Source: Jejubacter calystegiae (GTDB taxonomy: Bacteria > Pseudomonadota > Gammaproteobacteria > Enterobacterales > Enterobacteriaceae). From it: DNA of 64,000 nt. Below are positions 25,733-34,108 of the stretch, one piece after another. Location: the NCBI RefSeq assembly GCF_005671395.1, contig NZ_CP040428.1, positions 930,001-994,000 on the forward strand. Direction: 5' to 3'. Both the position numbers and the translations under genes were made by a program. The notes below the pieces were generated by a model. It worked only from the letters and a program-made list of their open reading frames with translations. It did no database searches and was not told the origin of the DNA. Positions within the stretch are counted from its first letter, which is position 1, and each line of letters starts with the position of its first letter.

Positions 25733-25747
25733 TGATACAAAGTATCA
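25733..25747. promoter_or_regulatory. Palindrome TGATAC-AAA-GTATCA before the rpiR-type gene
   Basis: A perfect inverted repeat with 6-bp arms and 3-bp centre, three bases before the regulator ATG. The half-site TGATAC recurs twice in the divergent promoter region of the cluster (31631-31636 and 31696-31701). A plausible operator of the RpiR-type regulator, including autoregulation. Confidence 0.55.
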
Positions 25748-25750
25748 GGT

Positions 25751-26644
25751 ATGGATAATTCAACGCGACAGCATATGGCATCTTATACAATCGATATTAT
25801 CTCCTGTATCACCGACCGCTTTATGTCGCTGACCGCCACTGAAAAGCGCATTGCCCGCTTTATTCTGGACGATGTCGCGGCGGCGGCGGAGCTGCCCATT
25901 GCCGAACTTGCCCGCCTGACTGACAGTAGCCAGGCCTCAGTCACGCGCTTTGCCCGGACGCTGGGTTGCAGGGACGTTCGCGAACTGAAAATGCGGCTGG
26001 CTCAGTCCCTGGCGGTGGGGCAACGCTTTATCCTGGATGTGCCGGATCTGGAGGGCGTGCAGGGCATTTACGAATCGATCATCAGCGTGCTGGACATCAA
26101 CCGACGGGCGCTGAATAGCGAAACGCTGAGTAAGGCCGTGGGCTGGATGAGTCGCGCCCGCCAGATTCTGGCGATCGGCATGGGCGGCGGCTCGACGATC
26201 TGCGCTCTGGAGCTGCAACACCGGTTATTCAGGCTGGGGCTGCCGGTCGTCAACCAGAGCGACGGGATGCTGGTACGCATGATGTGCGCCGCGGTGGCGC
26301 CCCGAGATGTGGTGATTGCGCTGTCGCTGGGAGGCTACACTCAGGAACTTATCGACAGCGCCGCCATCGCCCGACAGTACGGGGCCAAAGTGGTAGCAAT
26401 TACGCCCAGGGAGACGCCGCTGGCGAAGCAGTCAGATCTGGTACTGCCGCTGGTGGTGCAGGAAAACGACTACATTTTCAAACCCAGCACTTCGCGCTAT
26501 GCCATGCTAGCGATGGTAGACGTGCTGGCGACCGAACTGGCCATGGCCAATAAGCCGCAGGCGAAAGACCGTCTGCGGCGAATTAAACTGGCGCTGGACG
26601 GCCAGCGTAGCAGCGGCGGCGATCGCCAGCCGCTGGGGGATTAA
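25751..26644 (+). CDS. RpiR/MurR-family transcriptional regulator
   Basis: A 297-residue regulator with an N-terminal RpiR helix-turn-helix (LTATEKRIARFILDDVAAAAELPIAELARLTDSSQASVTRFARTLGC, about 25-75) and a C-terminal SIS sugar-phosphate-binding domain (ILAIGMGGGSTICALELQHRLFRLG, VVIALSLGGYTQELIDSAAIAR). Such regulators sense phosphosugars or sugar-acid phosphates; here the likely ligand is 2-keto-3-deoxy-6-phosphogalactonate. The gene converges on dgoA with a 4-bp overlap of stop codons. The start is uncertain: ATG 25751 has no good ribosome site, and ATG 25775 is an alternative. Confidence 0.85.
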   Translation: MDNSTRQHMASYTIDIISCITDRFMSLTATEKRIARFILDDVAAAAELPIAELARLTDSSQASVTRFARTLGCRDVRELKMRLAQSLAVGQRFILDVPDLEGVQGIYESIISVLDINRRALNSETLSKAVGWMSRARQILAIGMGGGSTICALELQHRLFRLGLPVVNQSDGMLVRMMCAAVAPRDVVIALSLGGYTQELIDSAAIARQYGAKVVAITPRETPLAKQSDLVLPLVVQENDYIFKPSTSRYAMLAMVDVLATELAMANKPQAKDRLRRIKLALDGQRSSGGDRQPLGD

Positions 26645-27246
26645 GACGCCGCCTCCAGGGCTGCGATAAAACGCCGCGCCCGGGCGGCGGTATCTGCCGC
26701 ACTCTGCCCGGGGCGGTAGAGATCGTTGCCTAACCCCGCCCCTGCACATCCGGCCTGCAGATAGTCGCCCAGGTTTTCCGGCGTGATCCCCCCAACCGCC
26801 AGCACCGGCACCGCTGGTGGCAGCACCGCCTTCAGCGCACGAATATAGGCGGGACCAAATGCCGATGAAGGAAAAATCTTCAGCCAGTGCGCACCGGCAT
26901 CCAGCGCGTTAAAGGCCTCGGTCGCCGTCGCGCAACCGGCACACACCAGCATTCCCTGGCGTACCGCACTGCGAATGACCGCAGGCTGGGTATTGGGCGT
27001 AACCACCAGCCTGGCGCCCATCTCCGCCAGTCTGTCTACCTGTTCAACGTTAAGCACAGTACCAGCGCCAATCATCGCCCGTTCGCCAAAACGCTCGACC
27101 GTCTGCCGGATACTCTGTTGCCAGTCCGGGGAATTTAGTGGAATCTCAATATAACGGAACCCGGCATCGCACAGCGCGACTGCGTGATCGTCCGCCTCTG
27201 TCGGCTGAATCCCCCGCAAAATCGCGACCAGTTTATTTTCCTGCAT
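26641..27246 (-). CDS. dgoA: 2-dehydro-3-deoxy-6-phosphogalactonate aldolase (DgoA family)
   Basis: A 201-residue class I KDPG/KDPGal aldolase. It cleaves 2-keto-3-deoxy-6-phosphogalactonate into pyruvate and D-glyceraldehyde 3-phosphate. Glu34 (YIEIPL) and the Schiff-base Lys123 (WLKIFPSSAFGP) are present, and the text EIPLNSPDWQQSI, GCATATEAFNALDAGA and GGITPEN follows E. coli DgoA rather than Eda. It overlaps dgoK by 14 bp, and its stop overlaps that of the convergent regulator. The usual dgoD dehydratase and dgoT transporter are absent here. Confidence 0.92.
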   Translation of the reverse strand: MQENKLVAILRGIQPTEADDHAVALCDAGFRYIEIPLNSPDWQQSIRQTVERFGERAMIGAGTVLNVEQVDRLAEMGARLVVTPNTQPAVIRSAVRQGMLVCAGCATATEAFNALDAGAHWLKIFPSSAFGPAYIRALKAVLPPAVPVLAVGGITPENLGDYLQAGCAGAGLGNDLYRPGQSAADTAARARRFIAALEAAS

Positions 27247-28108
27247 CCATTATCCTCCCAATCCCCCGTACAAATGCACGCTCGCCATCACAGGCAGATG
27301 CGGTAATGCCGGCCAGGGAAAACGCCTTAAGATAGCGCGCCACCAGGGCTTCGCTACCCACCACCACCACCGATTCCGGCCGCAGTTGCGCGCTTTGCGC
27401 CGCCACCTCGGCGCCAATCAATAGCCCCGACAGGTAATCACTGACCGATTCACGCGCCAGCGCCCCCAGAAGCCAGGCCGCCCGTGTTTCAAACAGGCGC
27501 GGCAGTACCGATGGCGCCTCCAGTCCCGTTTCCAGGCCCCGGTGAAAAGCCTGTTCATCCTCTTTCTGCGCGGGAAGCGACTGCCCCACCAGGGAATGGG
27601 TGAGCAGTAGATGGTGCAGTTCGCCGGTCATGACCGTGTCGAAACCCGCCACCTGACGCTCTGCGACCGGCACCCATTTACAGTGGGTGCCCGGCATCAC
27701 ATAGCAGCTTGCAGGCGCCAGTTCATACGCGCCCAGCAACTGGGTCTCTTCCCCACGCATCACGTTGTACACCCCGTGCCGGGCGCTTTTCAGACCAGGC
27801 ACGATCCACACACCTTTAGCCACGGCACAACGCTGTTCGCCTGGCGCTTCCAGCGTTGCCGGACACGGCAGGTAAGGCACCGGCAGCCAGCCCGATTCAC
27901 TGCCAATCATGCCAGCCATCACGACCGGTATGGCGTCTTTGCCACGCCAGGGCGCCAGATGGCGCTGGAATATCTCTTCCGCCGTATCCTGCCCCATGCG
28001 GGTTACGCCACAGGGCAGCGCCAGCGTATTAACGAACTCTCCGCTGCGGATATGCCAGGCCCGCAGATGGGTAGAGCCCCAGTCAACGGCAATATATTCT
28101 TCAGCCAT
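27233..28108 (-). CDS. dgoK: 2-dehydro-3-deoxygalactonokinase (DgoK family)
   Basis: A 291-residue DgoK kinase (ASKHA fold): YIAVDWGSTHLRAW phosphate motif, PVVMAGMIGSESGW, NVMRGEETQLLGA, MPGTHCKWVPV and TVMTGELHHLLLTHSLVG are all family blocks. It phosphorylates 2-keto-3-deoxygalactonate for the aldolase. ATG 28108 gives the E. coli-like N-terminus; a GTG at 28117 overlapping the symporter stop (GTGA) would add three residues. The tight overlap with both neighbours means co-translation. Confidence 0.92.
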   Translation of the reverse strand: MAEEYIAVDWGSTHLRAWHIRSGEFVNTLALPCGVTRMGQDTAEEIFQRHLAPWRGKDAIPVVMAGMIGSESGWLPVPYLPCPATLEAPGEQRCAVAKGVWIVPGLKSARHGVYNVMRGEETQLLGAYELAPASCYVMPGTHCKWVPVAERQVAGFDTVMTGELHHLLLTHSLVGQSLPAQKEDEQAFHRGLETGLEAPSVLPRLFETRAAWLLGALARESVSDYLSGLLIGAEVAAQSAQLRPESVVVVGSEALVARYLKAFSLAGITASACDGERAFVRGIGRIMDAGK

Positions 28109-28113
28109 CGCCC

Positions 28114-29595
28114 TCACCCCGCGTTACGCGTTGTTTTCGCCACTGCCAGCGATCCACTCCGATCTTCGCGCTCGCGGGTGATCGCCTCCAGCGCCTGTTC
28201 GCGGCTGAGTTTGTTAGCAGGCGTCATTGCTGTGACAAACACGGCGGACGCCAGACTCACCAGCACGGAAGGAATACAGGGATTGCCCCAGAATGCCAGC
28301 CAGTCGGCGCGCGCCAGAATGACGATGGAGGTTAGCATTCCGCCCAACAGCGCCGTCAGCGCCCCCTGCCAGTTAAAACGCCGCCAGAAGCGACCCAGGA
28401 TGGAGCAGACAAACAGGCCGGACATCAGCATGGAGATCATCCTGGTGATGTAGCTAATGATGTCATCCGAGGTCAGGGCAAAGATTAAAGCCAGCCCAAT
28501 CACCAGCGTCAGCATCAGACGTGAAAGGCGTATTGCCTTATTTTCCGGCGGCATTCTTCCGGTGACCATGGTGTAGAGATCGCGCATCATGATGGCAACT
28601 GCGGCAATGGCATCGGAACTGGCAGACGACATGGTGGCGGATAACCCGGCAATCAGTACAATCATTCCCAGAAAAGGGGGCAGGAAGCTGGTGGCAAACA
28701 GGAAGGCATAGTTGCTGTTCGCCAGTTCCGGGTTCATGGCAAATGCCGCCATGCCAATAATCGCAGGCAGTATGGAGAAGAACAGATACAGCACACCGGT
28801 GTACACGAAGGAACGGCGCACCGAAGAGACATCCTTACCGGAATAGATACGCTGACGGTAAGACGGCGTCGCCAGTACCCCCACGCCAATCACCATCGCC
28901 AGCGAGAGCGCCGGGATTGCTCCCATCTTATCAATGGCAAACAGACTGAGCGCCGCAGGGTCCATCGCCTGTTCGATAGCTCCCCAGCCCCCGGCATGTA
29001 CCACCGCCAGAATCGCCATCAGGATAAAACCAAAAAACAGAATCAGCGCCTGGATAGTATCGGTCCATACCACTGCGGAATAACCGCCGATGATGACATA
29101 AATCGCAAATGCCAGAGCGATAATCAGTTTCGCTACCGTCAGATTTAAACCCGTAGCCCAGGCCAGATATAAGCTGCCGCCAAGAATATGGGCTCCGAGC
29201 CAGCCAATAGAGGCAATAAATATCATCAGGCCAACGATATTCTTAATTAAATGGCTGCCACCAGTATAATAAGAGAGCTCCTCACTCATAGTCATAAAGC
29301 GTAATTTACGCACCGGCGCAAACAACCAGGCCACCAGCAAAATGCCAACTGCTCCCCCCAGACCATAAAGCATGCCAGCCCAACCGTTGCTGTAACCAAA
29401 GCCCACCGCCCCCATACTGGAGCCGGTACCAACCATGGTCGCTACCGTGGAGCCAAGGGTTAAAAACAGCGGCAGGGAGCGCCCGCCCAACAGAAAATCT
29501 TCTCCGCTTTTCTGATTCCGTGACACATACCAGCCAAGCCAGATCATGGCGATGGCATAAATAATAAAGCCGACTAAAAAGATAGGACTGTTCAT
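28114..29595 (-). CDS. Sodium:solute symporter (SSS family)
   Basis: A 493-residue inner-membrane protein with about thirteen helices of the SSS/SLC5 fold: GEDFLLGGRSLP, LGSTVATMVGTGSSMGAVGFGYSNGW, GGYSAVVWTDTIQALILFFG and the late helix region LSATMSSASSDAIAAVAIMMRDLY are diagnostic. Substrate is not deducible from sequence; the gene order (next to D-aminoacylase, RidA, dgoK, dgoA) suggests an acylated amino sugar acid or D-amino acid derivative. A 100-bp gap with a strong palindrome separates it from ridA, so an internal promoter is possible. Confidence 0.88.
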   Translation of the reverse strand: MNSPIFLVGFIIYAIAMIWLGWYVSRNQKSGEDFLLGGRSLPLFLTLGSTVATMVGTGSSMGAVGFGYSNGWAGMLYGLGGAVGILLVAWLFAPVRKLRFMTMSEELSYYTGGSHLIKNIVGLMIFIASIGWLGAHILGGSLYLAWATGLNLTVAKLIIALAFAIYVIIGGYSAVVWTDTIQALILFFGFILMAILAVVHAGGWGAIEQAMDPAALSLFAIDKMGAIPALSLAMVIGVGVLATPSYRQRIYSGKDVSSVRRSFVYTGVLYLFFSILPAIIGMAAFAMNPELANSNYAFLFATSFLPPFLGMIVLIAGLSATMSSASSDAIAAVAIMMRDLYTMVTGRMPPENKAIRLSRLMLTLVIGLALIFALTSDDIISYITRMISMLMSGLFVCSILGRFWRRFNWQGALTALLGGMLTSIVILARADWLAFWGNPCIPSVLVSLASAVFVTAMTPANKLSREQALEAITREREDRSGSLAVAKTTRNAG

Positions 29596-29640
29596 GACTC
29601 ACATCCTGCCGCTTAGCTAAAAATAGGGTAAGGGGTTCCT

Positions 29641-29664
29641 GAGTGTTGAATAAATTCAACACTC
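29641..29664. promoter_or_regulatory. 24-bp perfect palindrome upstream of the symporter gene
   Basis: Arms GAGTGTTGAAT and ATTCAACACTC around AA. On the plus strand it is followed by a T-rich run (29665-29688) and so looks like a terminator against the operon; on the operon strand no U-tract follows. Either an operator for an internal promoter or a block to antisense transcription. Confidence 0.55.
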
Positions 29665-29695
29665 ATTTTTTTACTTTTTTATTTTTTAATGACGA

Positions 29696-30088
29696 TCAGA
29701 CGCGCGCTGCGTTATAGCAGGTCACATCGACTTCCACCTTGCAGTCAACCACTAAATCCGCCACGCAGCAAATTCTCGCCGGGGGGTGATCGCCAAAAAT
29801 TTCACTAAACACTTTATTGAAAGACTGGAAATAGCGTGCGTCGGTCAGAATCACGGAAACATGCACCACATCCATAAGGGCGTAGCCTGCCTCAGCCATG
29901 ATATCCAGGCAGTTCTGAATCGCCAGTCGTGACTGTTCGACAATACCGCCCTCAACCACTTCGCCATCCTTCATCGGCGTCTGGCCGGAGACATACAGCC
30001 AGCCCCCTGCTTCTACCGCGCGAGAAAAGGGCAGACGCTGACCGCCGGTTCCCGTACCGCCCTCTGCGCCATAACGTTTAATGCTCAT
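29696..30088 (-). CDS. RidA-family enamine/imine deaminase
   Basis: A 130-residue YjgF/YER057c/UK114 protein. Family members hydrolyse reactive enamines or imines released by PLP-dependent dehydratases. Seen: LPFSRAVEAGGWLYVSGQTP, DVVHVSVILTD and HPPARICCVADLVVDCKVEVDV, where the Arg of PARICC corresponds to the catalytic arginine and the following text to the trimer core. It lies 11 bp after the D-aminoacylase gene with AAGGAG upstream of its ATG. Presence next to a PLP dehydratase-like gene supports an elimination step that yields an enamine. Confidence 0.88.
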   Translation of the reverse strand: MSIKRYGAEGGTGTGGQRLPFSRAVEAGGWLYVSGQTPMKDGEVVEGGIVEQSRLAIQNCLDIMAEAGYALMDVVHVSVILTDARYFQSFNKVFSEIFGDHPPARICCVADLVVDCKVEVDVTCYNAARV

Positions 30089-30099
30089 TCATCACTCCT

Positions 30100-31542
30100 T
30101 TATTCCACACTGTGGCGACGCAGAAAACGGCCTGCCCGCCCACTAATTGATTGATCTTTCCCGTAACTCATCGCGCCATTAACCATCACTGCCTCAATGC
30201 CTTCGGCAGGCCGCCTGGGATCGTCGAAGCTGGCGACGTCCCGAATGGTCTGAGGATCGAACAACACCAGATCGGCATAGTAGCCTGTTTTGACCAGGCC
30301 GCGCTGCGATAGCTGAAAACGCGCTGCCGACAGCCCCGTCATCTTATGAACCGCCGTGGTCAATGGGAACAACTGCTCGTCACGGCAGTAGTGGCCAAGC
30401 ACTCTGGGGAAGGCGCCCCACAGCCGGGGATGCGGCATCGGGTCGTTGGGCAGACCGTCCGAACCTATCATGGTCACCGGATAACGCATAACCCGACGGA
30501 CATCCTGCTCGTCCATGTTGTAGTAAATAGCCCCGGCGGGCATCAACTGCTGCGCCGCATCGTGCATGCTCATCTGCCAGTCGTCCGCAATCTGCTGCAG
30601 GCTCTTGCCTGCCTGCCCCGGATGCGGCTCCGACCAGGTAATGATAATATCGAACTCATCCGTGACCTGTTTTAAGTCCAGCGTAGAAGAGCTGGCGGAA
30701 TAAGGGTAGCAGTCACAGCCTATATCCTGGCGCTGACGCATTTTGTCGAAGAACGCCAGCGTCTCGCGGGTTCTCCCCCAGTTTTTCGCCCCGGCGCATT
30801 TGTGGTGCGATACCACCACCGGCACCTTCGCGTGGCGGCCAATACGAAATGCCTCATCAAGCGCTTCAAGAATGGGTTCAAATTCAGAACGCAGATGGGT
30901 GGTGTAGACTCCCTTCCAGGCTGCCAGCTCCTCCGCCAGCGCCATCACCTCTTCGGTGCTGGACTGGTACGCGCTGGCATACGCCAGGCCGGTGCTCAGC
31001 CCCAGCGCTCCCTGTTCCAGCCCTTCCCGCAGCTGCGCGCGCATGGCGGCAATCTCCTGCGCTGTTGCCTCACGGAACAGCGAATCCATATGGTTATTGC
31101 GCAGCGTAGTATGGCCTATCAGGGTTCCCACATTCAGCGCCGGACGAGCCGCTTCAACCGCATGGGCATAGTCGCTAACGGTGGGATAAATAAAGTGTTC
31201 GCGCTCGCCCAGCAGGTTCATAGGGTCCGGCACTTCGTCTTTTATACTCGCCGTTGCGGCACTGATACCGCAGTTGCCGACAATCACCGTCGTGATGCCC
31301 TGGCTTATTTTCGGCAAATATTCGGGAATACGGATCACATTAGTATCGTCATGGGTGTGAACATCGATAAACCCCGGTGACAGCACTTTTCCTGTACCTT
31401 CGATAACCTGACGGGCTTCAACATCCAGCCCGGGCGCGATATCGACAATGCGATCGCCTGTTACCGCGACATCGGCGCGGTACTGCGGGCCGCCGCTTCC
31501 ATCAATCACCGTGACATTTTTAAACAACCAGTCAACCTTCAT
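30100..31542 (-). CDS. D-aminoacylase / N-acyl-D-amino-acid deacylase family amidohydrolase
   Basis: A 480-residue zinc amidohydrolase of the D-aminoacylase group. Metal motif DVHTHDD (His62, His64), the family cysteine ligand in VIVGNCGIS (Cys91), VSHHKCAG and the late MIGSDGLPNDPMPHPR aspartate are present. It removes N-acyl groups from D-amino acids; with the neighbours, an N-acetyl-2-amino-2-deoxy sugar acid (whose C2 can have D configuration) is a plausible substrate. ATG 31542 is preceded by AAGGGG; the longer frame starting at 31614 lacks support. First gene of the leftward operon, divergent from the PLP enzyme gene. Confidence 0.9.
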   Translation of the reverse strand: MKVDWLFKNVTVIDGSGGPQYRADVAVTGDRIVDIAPGLDVEARQVIEGTGKVLSPGFIDVHTHDDTNVIRIPEYLPKISQGITTVIVGNCGISAATASIKDEVPDPMNLLGEREHFIYPTVSDYAHAVEAARPALNVGTLIGHTTLRNNHMDSLFREATAQEIAAMRAQLREGLEQGALGLSTGLAYASAYQSSTEEVMALAEELAAWKGVYTTHLRSEFEPILEALDEAFRIGRHAKVPVVVSHHKCAGAKNWGRTRETLAFFDKMRQRQDIGCDCYPYSASSSTLDLKQVTDEFDIIITWSEPHPGQAGKSLQQIADDWQMSMHDAAQQLMPAGAIYYNMDEQDVRRVMRYPVTMIGSDGLPNDPMPHPRLWGAFPRVLGHYCRDEQLFPLTTAVHKMTGLSAARFQLSQRGLVKTGYYADLVLFDPQTIRDVASFDDPRRPAEGIEAVMVNGAMSYGKDQSISGRAGRFLRRHSVE

Positions 31543-31630
31543 GCTTTCACCCCTTAGTTTATGGTGAAAAAGTAAACCATTTACAAGCGGTAAAAACAGT
31601 GGAAGACTACGCAAAAAGGTTATGATTTAT

Positions 31631-31701
31631 TGATACTTTTATGCATAAAAACAACAAAGCATAACTTTAATGGCTATATTTCAATGATATAAAAATGATA
31701 C
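31631..31701. promoter_or_regulatory. Divergent control region with TGATAC half-sites
   Basis: TGATAC occurs at 31631-31636 and 31696-31701, and TGATAT at 31685-31690; the last two form a direct repeat with an 11-bp period. They share the arm of the palindrome before the rpiR-type gene, so this is the best candidate for regulator binding between the two divergent operons. Confidence 0.4.
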
Positions 31702-31740
31702 CCAACTGTTTTCGCTATAAGAAAACGAAGGAAAAAAGTT

Positions 31741-32961
31741 ATGAAATACCATCCCGATACGTTAGTCCCTCACAAATCCGCCGTGATGAACACCCCGGCG
31801 AATATCCTGGCGGAAGATGTCTGCCTGCCAGCCGCCGTCATTAAAAAATCCGCCCTCGAAAATAACATTCGCTGGATGCAGCAATATGCGGATACGCGGG
31901 GCGTTTCACTGGTGCCTCACGGCAAAACCACGATGACGCCATGGATATTTCAGGCCCAACAGCAAGCGGGCGCCTGGGGGATTGGCGTAGGCAGCGCCTG
32001 GCAGGCCAGCGTGGCGATGGCCAGCGGCATCCATCGGGTGCTGATGGTGAATCAACTGGTTGGTAAGGCCAATATGCAGCTGATATCCCGCCTGAAAGCG
32101 CACTACCACGACGTGGACTTCATGTGCTGCATCGACAGTCTGACCAACGCCCGGGCGCTATCCCATTTTTTTACCGCTTGCGGGCAGACGCTGGACGTTC
32201 TGGTTGAACTCGGTGTGGAGGGCGGGCGCTGCGGCTGTCGCACGCCCGATGAAGCGCTGGCGCTCACCCAGGCCGTTAGCGAAATGCCGGGGCTGCGCCT
32301 GCGCGGGCTTGAGCTGTATGAAGGCGTACTGCACGGCGATAATCCGCAGCCTCAGGTGGAAGCGCTGTTGCAGAATGCCGCTGCGCTGGCCTGCCAGATG
32401 GCGCCCCAGGTCGACGGCGAGTTTATTCTGACCGGTGCTGGCAGTGTCTGGTACGACGTGGTGTGCAATGTCTGGACCACGGCCCAAAAGCCGCCGCAGT
32501 GCCGCATCGTCATTCGTCCGGGCTGCTACATCACCCATGACCTGGGAATCTATGATGAAGCCCAGCAGCAGCTAATGGCGCGCGACAGTGTCGCCTGTGA
32601 CCTGGGGGGGGATTTAACCCCGGCGCTGGAGCTGATTGCTATTGTTCAGTCGGTGCCAGAGCCCGGGCGCGCCATTGTTAACTTTGGTAAGCGCGATAGC
32701 GCCTTCGACGCCGGTCTGCCGCAGCCCATCGCCCACTATCGTGACGGACAGGCGCTGGCGCTGAAGAGTGGGGAGATTGCCAGCGTCGGCATTATGGATC
32801 AACACTGTATGTTAACCCTGGCGGCGGACAGCGACGTGCAGGTGGGCGATATTCTGGTGTTTGGCACCTCTCACCCCTGCCTGACCTTCGATAAGTGGCA
32901 GACCTTACACCTGGTGGACGATGACTATAACGTTATCGAAGAACTGGTAACGATGTTTTAG
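31741..32961 (+). CDS. D-serine-dehydratase/amino-acid-deaminase-like PLP enzyme (fold type III)
   Basis: A 406-residue protein of the alanine-racemase-fold DSD1/D-threonine-aldolase group. The PLP lysine is Lys62 in LVPHGKTTMTP; the C-terminal domain carries HPC (His378, Cys380), the zinc pair that vertebrate D-serine dehydratase uses to pull off the beta-hydroxyl, and an additional DQHC (353-356). This predicts zinc-assisted alpha,beta-elimination of water from a D-2-amino-3-hydroxy acid, giving a 2-keto-3-deoxy acid plus ammonia. A 2-amino-2-deoxy-aldonate fits and would yield the DgoK substrate. Ribosome site GAAGGA. Single gene, divergent from the D-aminoacylase operon. D-serine or D-threonine are alternative substrates. 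Confidence 0.85.
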   Translation: MKYHPDTLVPHKSAVMNTPANILAEDVCLPAAVIKKSALENNIRWMQQYADTRGVSLVPHGKTTMTPWIFQAQQQAGAWGIGVGSAWQASVAMASGIHRVLMVNQLVGKANMQLISRLKAHYHDVDFMCCIDSLTNARALSHFFTACGQTLDVLVELGVEGGRCGCRTPDEALALTQAVSEMPGLRLRGLELYEGVLHGDNPQPQVEALLQNAAALACQMAPQVDGEFILTGAGSVWYDVVCNVWTTAQKPPQCRIVIRPGCYITHDLGIYDEAQQQLMARDSVACDLGGDLTPALELIAIVQSVPEPGRAIVNFGKRDSAFDAGLPQPIAHYRDGQALALKSGEIASVGIMDQHCMLTLAADSDVQVGDILVFGTSHPCLTFDKWQTLHLVDDDYNVIEELVTMF

Positions 32962-32966
32962 TCATG

Positions 32967-32991
32967 AAAAAAGGCCGCGTAAGCGGCCTTT
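32967..32991. terminator. Bidirectional terminator between the PLP enzyme gene and yiaF
   Basis: 8-bp stem AAGGCCGC/GCGGCCTT, loop GTAA (32971-32990), with A-run on the left (U-tract for yiaF) and only a short T-run on the right. Confidence 0.8.
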
Positions 32992-33010
32992 CAGGATTAT
33001 CGTTCCAGCA

Positions 33011-33721
33011 TTACTGCATCGCGTTAGACGCCGTGTTCCACGCCTGGCTGAATGCCTGATGCTGCGACGCCAGGGGGGCTATCAGACTGTTGTACTGACT
33101 GGCCTGCTGGCTGGTGGGGAACTGAATGCCGTTGGCGGCAAAGCCCACTTTATCGCCCTGCTGTTGAATAAAATCACCCACCTGCACAAGCTGCTGAGTA
33201 AAGGTTTGCGCCGCTGGAATCAGCGGTTGCAGCGCATTCGCTGGCTGGGTGACGACCTTCTGATAGGCCTGGTCATAGACCTTCTTCAGCTCTTCTGCCT
33301 GATTCAGATTAGAGCGGGCGCTGTCGGCCTGCGCCTTTGCGTTCTGTACCTGCTGCCCGACGACGCCAAGGTTGCCGTTAGCCTGGCGCAGCGCTTCGCG
33401 CTGAGTCACATAGTCCTGAGGTACGCGAATGGCGTTAACGCTGTCTACCACCGGCTTAATACCGTTATCCACCGCCTGGTTTACCTGACGGGAGAAGCCG
33501 TACAGAATCGCATAGTCGGATGTAAACGGACCGAACTGCTTCTTCTGATCCGTGGTCAGCGTCGGCAGACGCTCGCCGCTACGCATCACAGTATTCTGCA
33601 GAAAATCGATAAACGCTTTACGCTGATCCCCTTCTTTGTCGAAGCAGCCACTCAGACTAACGACCATTAATAGTGCCGCCAGTGGCGCGAACCAACGGGA
33701 GCAGGACTTACCTGTCACCAT
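33011..33721 (-). CDS. yiaF: DUF3053 lipoprotein YiaF
   Basis: A 236-residue lipoprotein with signal MVTGKSCSRWFAPLAALLMVVSLSGC (lipobox LSGC) and a long alpha-helical, probably coiled-coil body rich in Q and A (NGNLGVVGQQVQNAKAQADSARSNLNQAEELKKVYDQAYQKV). It follows E. coli YiaF closely. Envelope function unknown. In K-12 it directly follows ghrB; here the toxin-antitoxin pair and the dgo-like cluster separate them. Confidence 0.93.
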   Translation of the reverse strand: MVTGKSCSRWFAPLAALLMVVSLSGCFDKEGDQRKAFIDFLQNTVMRSGERLPTLTTDQKKQFGPFTSDYAILYGFSRQVNQAVDNGIKPVVDSVNAIRVPQDYVTQREALRQANGNLGVVGQQVQNAKAQADSARSNLNQAEELKKVYDQAYQKVVTQPANALQPLIPAAQTFTQQLVQVGDFIQQQGDKVGFAANGIQFPTSQQASQYNSLIAPLASQHQAFSQAWNTASNAMQ

Positions 33722-34108
33722 CTTTTTAACTCCTGGTTATTTTTAGCTATCGCCTGATGACCACAAGAATAGTCTAACACGCAGTCACAGCATAGCCCGG
33801 ATACCGCTTTTTCTGTGGATCTCCGCCATGTTAACCAGTTGTTATTTAAATCACAAAACCGATGAAATTCTGGCGCAGAAAAACAATAATTAACTTTTTG
33901 ATTTTTATTAAAAAAATAATTTTTACCCTGCTGCTTTTCCCGGGAACGTCCGATTATCGCACGCTAACGCTGCCCCCCCGGTTGCTGCTCCATCCGGGCT
34001 CTGTTTAATTAAAAAGCCGATTAACGGAAAAGTGTTCGAACATCGCCCAACTGACGCGGCGGCGCGAATTATCAAACGCCCCGCCGGTATTCCGCAGGAA
34101 TTGTCCCT
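33722..34108. other. AT-rich spacer between yiaF and the MFS gene
   Basis: Holds the divergent promoters of yiaF and the MFS gene. A CRP-like sequence TGTTATTTAAATCACA (33840-33855, one mismatch to TGTGA-N6-TCACA) and a very AT-rich run at 33885-33930 are visible. K-12 has yiaG and cspA downstream of yiaF; no trace of them is seen here. Confidence 0.45.

Noticed and set aside
25466-25735. 89-codon plus-strand frame in the toxin-antitoxin region
   Set aside because: It overlaps the antitoxin RNA, its promoter and terminator; composition is not protein-like.
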